From positions 1-45,517 of the IMG/VR virus record IMGVR_UViG_3300013125_000013: 45,517 bases of DNA; one strand, written 5' to 3'. This document shows, piece after piece, positions 40,746-45,517 of the stretch (its first letter is position 1; each line of letters starts with the position of its first letter). This stretch comes from a virus. The position numbers and the translations under genes were made by a program. The notes beneath the pieces are model-generated. The model was not told where the DNA came from and ran no database searches. It saw nothing but the letters and a program-made list of their open reading frames with translations.

Positions 40746-41771
40746 ATGGCATACGGCTTTGACACGACCTGGGATCAAGTCAAGGAACTCGTTGCAAGAG
40801 ACGACGAGGGCAAGCACGACCACTTCTTTAGCCCACTCGAATTGCGCATGAAGGGCGGCCGGCTGGCATTGCCCAAGCCTGTAGATGACGGTCAAGGTCG
40901 TAAGTTTCTTTCCGTGGAGCTTGACCAGCGTGCATCGGGCCAGATGTGTGGCCGCATCGAGGTTCCGGTGTCCTATTACCGCAAGATCAGTGAACGTTCA
41001 CCGGATCTGGCAGACGCTGTGCTCAACGAGGGGTTGGCTCATTTAACCGTCTCCAGAGAACAGGCCCGTAACCTCCTTCTTCGCATGAAGGGTGGCATCG
41101 TGCGAGCAGTTCTTTCCCAGGAGTACCGTCGTATTGATAACCGTCAGATCGTTGACTCCATAGAGCGGGCCACGGTGAATCTTGGCAACAGCCGCAGGAT
41201 TCGTTCCTTCAGTGTTACTCCCGAGAATATGTGGCTGAAGCTCACGATGGACAATATCTGGGTTGACGACCCGCTGGAGAAGGGTTCGCCAGTACATCTA
41301 GGGGTGATCGTTGGCAATTCCGAGGTCGGTAGTCGGGCCATCGACGTGTATCCCTTCATCTTTCGCAAGGCGTGTACCAACGATCTGGTGGTACTGCACA
41401 GCAGAGCGGTTAGTCATCGGCACATTGGTAGTGATGACAGGGCTCTTCTCTCCACTGTAGAGAAGGCTATAGCCGTTGCACTGGTTGACGGTCGGCCGTT
41501 CTTGGATAGGTTTGTCAAGGCCGTAGCCACGCCAGTAGCCAAGCCTGAAGAGCATCTTCGCGCTTTTTGCCAGGATCGTGGACTCTCGCAGGCGTTCACG
41601 GAGCAGGCAATTCTTGCGCACCGGCATGAGACTGGCGATACTTTGTTTGCGATCATCAACGCGCTCACCAGGGCGGCGCAGACAGAGAAGCCGGACTCCC
41701 GCGTTGAGATCGAGATGTACGCTGGCTCGCTTCTCAACGAAGGGAGTGCGCCATGGGCCGTGGGGGCGTGA
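40746..41771 (+). CDS. DUF932-family protein
   Basis: 341 residues from the ATG at 40746 with GGAG upstream; codons before it belong to the RNA locus. The family pattern is seen in LLRMKGGIVRAVLSQEYRRI, DNRQIVDSI, then GVIVGNSEVGSRAIDVYPFI and FRKACTNDLVV. DUF932 proteins are widespread in phages and plasmids, often near recombination or anti-defence genes; their biochemical role is unsettled. It is the first gene after the tmRNA and tRNA-like element. It overlaps the next gene by nineteen bases. Confidence 0.75.
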   Translation: MAYGFDTTWDQVKELVARDDEGKHDHFFSPLELRMKGGRLALPKPVDDGQGRKFLSVELDQRASGQMCGRIEVPVSYYRKISERSPDLADAVLNEGLAHLTVSREQARNLLLRMKGGIVRAVLSQEYRRIDNRQIVDSIERATVNLGNSRRIRSFSVTPENMWLKLTMDNIWVDDPLEKGSPVHLGVIVGNSEVGSRAIDVYPFIFRKACTNDLVVLHSRAVSHRHIGSDDRALLSTVEKAIAVALVDGRPFLDRFVKAVATPVAKPEEHLRAFCQDRGLSQAFTEQAILAHRHETGDTLFAIINALTRAAQTEKPDSRVEIEMYAGSLLNEGSAPWAVGA

Positions 41772-41995
41772 TACAAGAAGCCACAGAAGCCGAGGCCCGA
41801 GGGCAGTATTTCTTAGAGGACGAGGTTGTTCCTGAATTCCATTGTATACCACGTAGAAAGTGTCTGAGTTTGGAAGTATGCTTGGCGCGTCATAGAGACG
41901 CCATGGCGCTAAGTAACAAACTCTCGCTATGTTGGAAGTGTCCTCAAGGAAAGCGTAACAGGGAAGAGTTTGTAGCTGCACAGTTGGAGGAATAA
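41753..41995 (+). CDS. Small cysteine-rich protein
   Basis: 80 residues. Cysteines in FHCIPRRKCLSLEVCLARH and LCWKCPQGK (C-x7-C-x5-C and C-x2-C) suggest a zinc or Fe-S site. It is packed between the DUF932 gene and the Cas4-like nuclease, ending TAATG with the latter. No family recognised. Co-translation with the nuclease hints at a partner function, but that is inference. Confidence 0.55.
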   Translation: MGRGGVIQEATEAEARGQYFLEDEVVPEFHCIPRRKCLSLEVCLARHRDAMALSNKLSLCWKCPQGKRNREEFVAAQLEE

Positions 41996-42915
41996 TGGCA
42001 AGCGCTCTCAAGGGGCTGTTGGCCGCTATGCACAGTCCGGCACCCGAAATAACGGTTCTTCCCAAAGTGGAAACTTTCTTCATGCACGAGGCCCTAAGTG
42101 GGCGGCGAGAGGACGACGGTTACTGGCATCCTTCAGTGATATGCGGTGGGGTATGTCCGAGGATGGAGGTCATAAAAAAGATTCGCCCCGATCTTATCCC
42201 CGAGGATTCGCCCATCACTGGCGGGCTGCTGCGCATTTTCTGGCTAGGCACGGCCATTCACGACCTGTATCAGAACAAGGTGTTCGGCCCCATGGGAATT
42301 CTGTGGGGGTTTTGGAAACGCCCTATCGGACTTGTAAACGGGAAGGTTCAGTACGAAGTACGTGAAGGCTTCATGCCTGGACCGGAGTGGCGATACGAGG
42401 AGATGTCTCTGGTCAATGATGAGTACCGTGTTACAGGGCACACCGATGGTGTGCTGTATCTTGGGAACGAGGCGCCAAAGGCCGACACTTTTGGGGAGCT
42501 ACTGAGTAAGTATGGAGCGCACTTGGCGCTTCTTGAGTTGAAATCCGCTAATGATAGAACTTGTTCCAACCTAATAGAAGCTAGACAGACACACATCGAC
42601 CAATCGCATTGGTATATGTGGGGATTTAAAGTCCCAACGACAATAGTATTCTATGTCAACAAGAATACTTCGGTAGAGAGGGAGTTTGTTATTAAGTACG
42701 ATGCCTCCAGATTGGCGCCCACATTGGCGGCACTTAAGACCACGATGGCAGGGCTGAAAACCACCAGTCTTCCAGCTAGGCTTACGGAGTGTTCTAGGGC
42801 CAATTCTGCCAAGGCATCTAAGTGCCTAGCGTGTGGTGTGTGCATGACGCTCGGCTTTGGGCAGCACGGATACCGGGAGATGGAAAGCTTTAGCCAATTG
42901 ACGCCTACGGTGTAA
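41995..42915 (+). CDS. Cas4/RecB-like exonuclease with four-Cys Fe-S cluster
   Basis: 306 residues. The nuclease core has the RecB-type order: His89 (FWLGTAIHDLY), Asp151 (GHTDGVLY), Glu181-x-Lys183 (LLELKSA) and Gln203 with YMWG (QTHIDQSHWYMWG). Cysteines at 50/54 (VICGGVCPR) and 266, 277, 280, 283 (CLACGVC) resemble the AddB/Cas4-type iron-sulfur clamp. Such proteins are ssDNA exonucleases in phage recombination and are known outside CRISPR systems. The host or substrate is not visible here. No CRISPR array or cas1/2 in the window. Confidence 0.75.
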   Translation: MASALKGLLAAMHSPAPEITVLPKVETFFMHEALSGRREDDGYWHPSVICGGVCPRMEVIKKIRPDLIPEDSPITGGLLRIFWLGTAIHDLYQNKVFGPMGILWGFWKRPIGLVNGKVQYEVREGFMPGPEWRYEEMSLVNDEYRVTGHTDGVLYLGNEAPKADTFGELLSKYGAHLALLELKSANDRTCSNLIEARQTHIDQSHWYMWGFKVPTTIVFYVNKNTSVEREFVIKYDASRLAPTLAALKTTMAGLKTTSLPARLTECSRANSAKASKCLACGVCMTLGFGQHGYREMESFSQLTPTV

Positions 42916-42916
42916 C

Positions 42917-43396
42917 ATGCCAGATTATGGGGAGGTTGAGGCGGTAAAGGCGGCTACTGAGCGCGCCCATTCCGTTGCCGGGAGATTGCGGTTGCCTATG
43001 CCAAATAACCCAGGAGGGGAGTGTTCGTTTCCTGATGATCTTGGGGCCATGAGCGAGTCTGAACTTGCCAAGCAACTTGGGTATTGGGCTTCGCTTACGG
43101 CCTATGCCTCTACTCAGGTGGCAATCTTTGACGCGGCGGCAACAATTGCGGACACTGACTACGAGCAAGCCTATGACGCCCGCTATAGGGTGTTGGGGGA
43201 TAAGGCGGTAACAGACAAGAAATCCGAAGCTGGAGGCCACCCAGCGGTGATTTCTGCAAAGCAAAAGGCGATCCGATTGAAAGGGGATGCGCGGTTGCTA
43301 GAATCACTCAGGGGTGGCTACGAGCAGAAATACCTGGCTGTCAGCCGGGAGCTTACTCGGCGCCGCTCTCAAGCGGAGGCTGAGGCAGGCAGATGA
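42917..43396 (+). CDS. Helical hypothetical protein after Cas4-like nuclease
   Basis: 159 residues, mainly helical with Ala, Glu, Arg (AVKAATERAHSVAGRLRLPM, SELAKQLGYWASLTAYASTQ, EQKYLAVSRELTRRRSQAEA). Its last codons overlap the spoVS-like gene (ATGA). A recombination accessory role is suggested only by position next to the nuclease. No enzyme motif seen. Confidence 0.55.
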   Translation: MPDYGEVEAVKAATERAHSVAGRLRLPMPNNPGGECSFPDDLGAMSESELAKQLGYWASLTAYASTQVAIFDAAATIADTDYEQAYDARYRVLGDKAVTDKKSEAGGHPAVISAKQKAIRLKGDARLLESLRGGYEQKYLAVSRELTRRRSQAEAEAGR

Positions 43397-43671
43397 CAGA
43401 AGTACAGCGCGAAACCATCAAGGTCGCTGGTCGCTCCAATGTTGGGTCTGTTGCTGGCTCAATCATGCACCTTATCAATGAGGGTAAGCGTGTATCGGCA
43501 ATCGCCATTGGCGCTGGGGCGGTAAACCAGATGGTGAAGGCCGCCATTCTCGCTAGATCCATGGCCACGTCGTCTGGCAGGGATTTGTATTTTACGATGG
43601 CATTCAAGGACGAAATGACGCCAGAGGGGCATAAGGTCGCTATTCAGCTTTTTGTGCACGAGAAGGAGTAG
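43393..43671 (+). CDS. SpoVS-family protein
   Basis: 92 residues. Close in pattern to stage V sporulation protein S: TIKVAGRSNVGSVAGSIMHL, then the hallmark AIAIGAGAVNQMVKAAILAR (SpoVS: IGAGALNQAVKA-type) and a C-terminal beta strand pair ending VAIQLFVHE. SpoVS is a small Alba-like fold protein that affects septation and spore coat assembly in Bacillus and probably binds nucleic acid. Phage copies could modulate host development or RNA/DNA binding. It sits one gene upstream of queD in the same run. Confidence 0.88.
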   Translation: MTEVQRETIKVAGRSNVGSVAGSIMHLINEGKRVSAIAIGAGAVNQMVKAAILARSMATSSGRDLYFTMAFKDEMTPEGHKVAIQLFVHEKE

Positions 43672-43674
43672 GTC

Positions 43675-44145
43675 ATGTTTACCGTGACTAAGCGGGTCGA
43701 GTTTGAGGCCGCACACCGGCTCATGCATCACGAGGGGCTGTGTAAGAATCTGCACGGTCATCATTACGTAGTAGAGGCTTCTTTTGGCAGTCAGATTCTC
43801 GACGAGACAAGTGGCATGGTTGCGGATTTCGGGGTCATCGGTGCTAGGATCAAGGAGTTCATAAATACTCATTGGGACCACGCCTGCATTTTGAATGCTG
43901 AGGATGAGGAGCTTACACAGTTTCTTATCGAACACGGCATGCGCGTATTTATTCTCACTGGAGAGCCTACAGCGGAGAACATGGCGGCATTTCTCGCCAG
44001 ACACCTTGAGTGGGTTTACGGCCCGTCTTACCCGGCTAGGTTGTACGCTGTTAAGGTGTGGGAAACCCCGACTTCGGTGGCAGAGATTTCGGCCAATTTT
44101 AACGGGCCTATTTATAACGAGGCAGAGCGTGTACAGAATAAGTGA
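43675..44145 (+). CDS. queD: QueD, 6-carboxy-tetrahydropterin synthase
   Basis: 156 residues, GAAGGAG before the ATG. Zinc ligands His14 (FEAAHRL), His27 and His29 (CKNLHGHHY), catalytic Cys23, then DFGVIGARIK, PTAENMAAFL and VKVWETPTS with the pterin-binding Glu. QueD converts dihydroneopterin triphosphate into 6-carboxy-5,6,7,8-tetrahydropterin, the second step toward preQ0. It overlaps queE by seventeen bases. GTP cyclohydrolase (FolE) and QueC, needed for a full route, are not in the window and may be host-supplied or beyond the end. Confidence 0.9.
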   Translation: MFTVTKRVEFEAAHRLMHHEGLCKNLHGHHYVVEASFGSQILDETSGMVADFGVIGARIKEFINTHWDHACILNAEDEELTQFLIEHGMRVFILTGEPTAENMAAFLARHLEWVYGPSYPARLYAVKVWETPTSVAEISANFNGPIYNEAERVQNK

Positions 44146-44737
44146 GGTCTTTTATAGCATTCAGGGTGAGGGCCGATTTGCCGGTGAGGCCACAGTATTC
44201 GTGCGCTTTGCTGGCTGCAATCTGAACTGCTCTTGGTGCGACACCCCGCAGAAGAACAAGGTACAGCACGAGGTCAATGACCCGCTCGGTGTAGTTATCC
44301 TGGCTAATAACGTACTGCCCGAAAATGGTGCGCGGCGGGTTACGTTCACTGGAGGCGAGCCGCTGCTTCAGTTAGATGACAGGCTCGTACGCGAGTTCGC
44401 TCAGATGGGCTGGGTCATCTACGCGGAGACGAATGGCACGGTTCCATTCAGGCCCCACCCGATGTCCAAGGTCTACCTGACATGCTCTCCCAAGCCCGGT
44501 CATCCGGTCATTGGGCGGGAGTACGACGCTGTGAAGATAGTTATGGACGAGGGCGTGATCCCTGAGCAGTATGCACATTTGTCTGCGTATCTGTATGTGC
44601 AGCCGTGTGATTACGGACAGGGTTCATTTGTAGCTGCAAAGAACGAGATGTCTAGGCGCCGTGCAGTGGAGTTCGTACTAGGGCACCAGCACTGGAAGCT
44701 TTCCTTACAAACACACAAAATCTTGGGCATTCTGTAG
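44129..44737 (+). CDS. queE: QueE, 7-carboxy-7-deazaguanine synthase (radical SAM)
   Basis: 202 residues from a GTG at 44129; a long N-terminal frame extension overlaps queD and is not credible. It begins MYRISEVFYSIQGEGRFAGE, with the radical SAM cluster Cys30-x3-Cys34-x2-Cys37 (CNLNCSWC), TFTGGEPLL near 71, and the family end motif WKLSLQTHKILGI. It turns the QueD product into 7-carboxy-7-deazaguanine. Queuosine for tRNA or 7-deazaguanine DNA modification is the likely end use. The CTTACAAACACA string in its end motif is therefore coding, not regulatory. Confidence 0.93.
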   Translation: MYRISEVFYSIQGEGRFAGEATVFVRFAGCNLNCSWCDTPQKNKVQHEVNDPLGVVILANNVLPENGARRVTFTGGEPLLQLDDRLVREFAQMGWVIYAETNGTVPFRPHPMSKVYLTCSPKPGHPVIGREYDAVKIVMDEGVIPEQYAHLSAYLYVQPCDYGQGSFVAAKNEMSRRRAVEFVLGHQHWKLSLQTHKILGIL

Positions 44738-45063
44738 TGTTTATTCGAGAAAAGCGCATAAAGTGGCCAGGGCAGCCCGGCAGGCAGATTTGTCTGGAAT
44801 TCGCGGCACAGGCGCTCACCAAGGAAGGGCGGCTGTTGGGATTCGACGCCTCGGCGCTGGTTCTCGCAATAGTTGACAACCGTGGCCACAAGGACAAGAC
44901 TATCGAAGAAGTTGCGCAGGCTATCTGGCTACAGCTTACCGAAAAGCTGATAGCAAGCAGGGAGCTTGATAGAGTGCAGGTAACGGCGGTAATTGTCGAG
45001 TCCGATACTGACCGCGTAGTGTTTCAACCATCTGAGGATTGGGAGGTAAGTCGTGGCGGATGA
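44737..45063 (+). CDS. Hypothetical protein downstream of queE
   Basis: 108 residues from a GTG overlapping the queE stop (TAGTG). Alpha/beta pattern (DASALVLAIVDNRGHKDKTI, EVAQAIWLQLTEKLIASREL, VQVTAVIVESDTDRVVFQPS). Could be part of the deazaguanine operon by position, but it resembles none of QueC, FolE or QueF. No family recognised. Confidence 0.55.
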   Translation: MFIREKRIKWPGQPGRQICLEFAAQALTKEGRLLGFDASALVLAIVDNRGHKDKTIEEVAQAIWLQLTEKLIASRELDRVQVTAVIVESDTDRVVFQPSEDWEVSRGG

Positions 45064-45490
45064 CTACAGAGAAGGGGACCAGGAGGTCCGTGAGAACACC
45101 GAGGTTCCAGAGGAGCAGGAAGAGCAGCAAGTGGGTATGGCTGCCGAGCCTGGGAACGCGCCACCTGGACAAACGCGGCCTGGGGTTGACGAGGAAGCGT
45201 ATACTGCTGTTCTGCTGATCCAGCGGAAGGACGGCGCCGTGGTGGCGGTGACGGATCTGACCAACCTGAAGCTTGTTCGTCGGGCCTCTCCGCATCAAGT
45301 GCTTCAGATGTGCAATGACGTGGCAGCGCAGATTTCCGAGCTTCGCACGGTTGGCGAACTAGCGCGCGTGGTACACGGCATGCTCAACGCTCCACGCGAA
45401 GGGGCAGTAGACCGGATTGCGCAGCAGGTTGGGCAGATGCTCTTCAGGATGCAGTGCGGGCCGTCTGCCGGAAAGGGGCCTAGAGCGTGA
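45053..45490 (+). CDS. Hypothetical acidic protein with ordered core
   Basis: 145 residues from a GTG with GGGAGGT upstream. A disordered acidic N terminus (YREGDQEVRENTEVPEEQEE) precedes a beta-then-alpha core (EEAYTAVLLIQRKDGAVVAV, ASPHQVLQMCNDVAAQISEL). Similar small acidic-headed proteins occur widely in phages, but I cannot name a family. It overlaps the previous gene by eleven bases and the next by four (GTGA). Confidence 0.55.
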   Translation: MADDYREGDQEVRENTEVPEEQEEQQVGMAAEPGNAPPGQTRPGVDEEAYTAVLLIQRKDGAVVAVTDLTNLKLVRRASPHQVLQMCNDVAAQISELRTVGELARVVHGMLNAPREGAVDRIAQQVGQMLFRMQCGPSAGKGPRA

Positions 45491-45517
45491 GGGCTGAGGA
45501 TACCGTAAGAGAAAGCC
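45487..45517 (+). CDS. Start of a further gene (partial)
   Basis: GTG at 45487 overlaps the TGA of the preceding gene (GTGA), as at 25885, and stays open to the end of the window, reading MRAEDTVRES. The gene runs off the end and its product cannot be judged. Confidence 0.45.
   Translation, partial: MRAEDTVRES

Noticed and set aside
41995-42915. Evidence for a CRISPR-Cas system because of the Cas4-like gene
   Set aside because: No repeats of CRISPR spacing and no cas1, cas2 or effector genes; phage Cas4-like exonucleases commonly stand alone.
44703-44716. CTTACAAACACACA, a further copy of the recurrent element near a gene boundary
   Set aside because: It encodes the conserved QueE C-terminal motif SLQTHK, so protein constraint explains it.

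Overview
The window looks like a continuous segment of a large tailed-phage genome with a contractile tail (myovirus morphology) and a mid-50s GC content. Every gene I accept lies on the + strand, densely packed with ATGA, TGATG and TAATG start/stop overlaps. The contractile tail is inferred from gp25-like wedge, gpJ-like, gpI-like, gpD-like hub and gp5/gpV-like spike proteins in the usual order. I see no integrase, ribosomal RNA, insertion sequence or CRISPR array. The host cannot be fixed from sequence. A SpoVS homologue points to lineages where that family occurs (Firmicutes and a few other phyla). An M15 endolysin plus membrane/coiled-coil lysis proteins would also fit a diderm host. Strong GGAGG ribosome binding sites are the rule.

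Layout. (1) 1-10367: baseplate: LysM protein, hub, spike, three unrecognised small or medium proteins, gp25-like wedge, J-like wedge, I-like protein and a probable fibre/baseplate protein. (2) 10401-21077: adhesion: a 1676-residue virion protein, two related small fibre proteins, a GC-rich cassette carrying a parallel beta-helix protein, and a chimeric fibre. (3) 21087-23413: lysis: M15 endolysin, two membrane proteins including a probable holin, and two spanin-like proteins. (4) 23508-28789: replication initiation: a lambda-O-like initiator whose gene contains iterons, a DnaC-like loader, a DnaB-like helicase and a DnaG-like primase. (5) 28859-39010: a probable ssDNA-binding protein, family A DNA polymerase, SF2 helicase, MerR-like regulator, RecA, a resolvase-like nuclease, ThyX, a Dam-like methyltransferase and a DNA ligase. 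(6) 39107-40715: a ParB-like protein and an RNA locus with a complete tmRNA and a shortened tRNA-like element. (7) 40746-45517: a DUF932-like protein, a Cas4/RecB-like nuclease, SpoVS, QueD, QueE and several unknowns running off the end.

How the parts work together. Regions 4 and 5 supply a nearly self-sufficient replisome: initiator and origin, loader, helicase, primase, SSB, polymerase, ligase and recombination. ThyX provides dTMP. QueD and QueE feed the 7-deazaguanine pathway, used either for queuosine in tRNA or for modified DNA bases. The tmRNA would rescue stalled ribosomes during infection.

The most notable non-coding signals are four. First, a recurrent, always same-oriented element, CTT(G)ACAAACAC, sits at gene boundaries across the window; it overlaps the -35 box of several promoters but elsewhere has no -10, which recalls the stoperators of L5-like phages. 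Second, three 24-bp-spaced palindromic iterons lie inside the initiator gene, next to a purine-rich tract. Third, the tmRNA has an unusually long 30-codon tag with an internal repeat. Fourth, a Shine-Dalgarno-sequestering hairpin has its 5' arm overlapping the promoter's -10, so it should form only in read-through transcripts.
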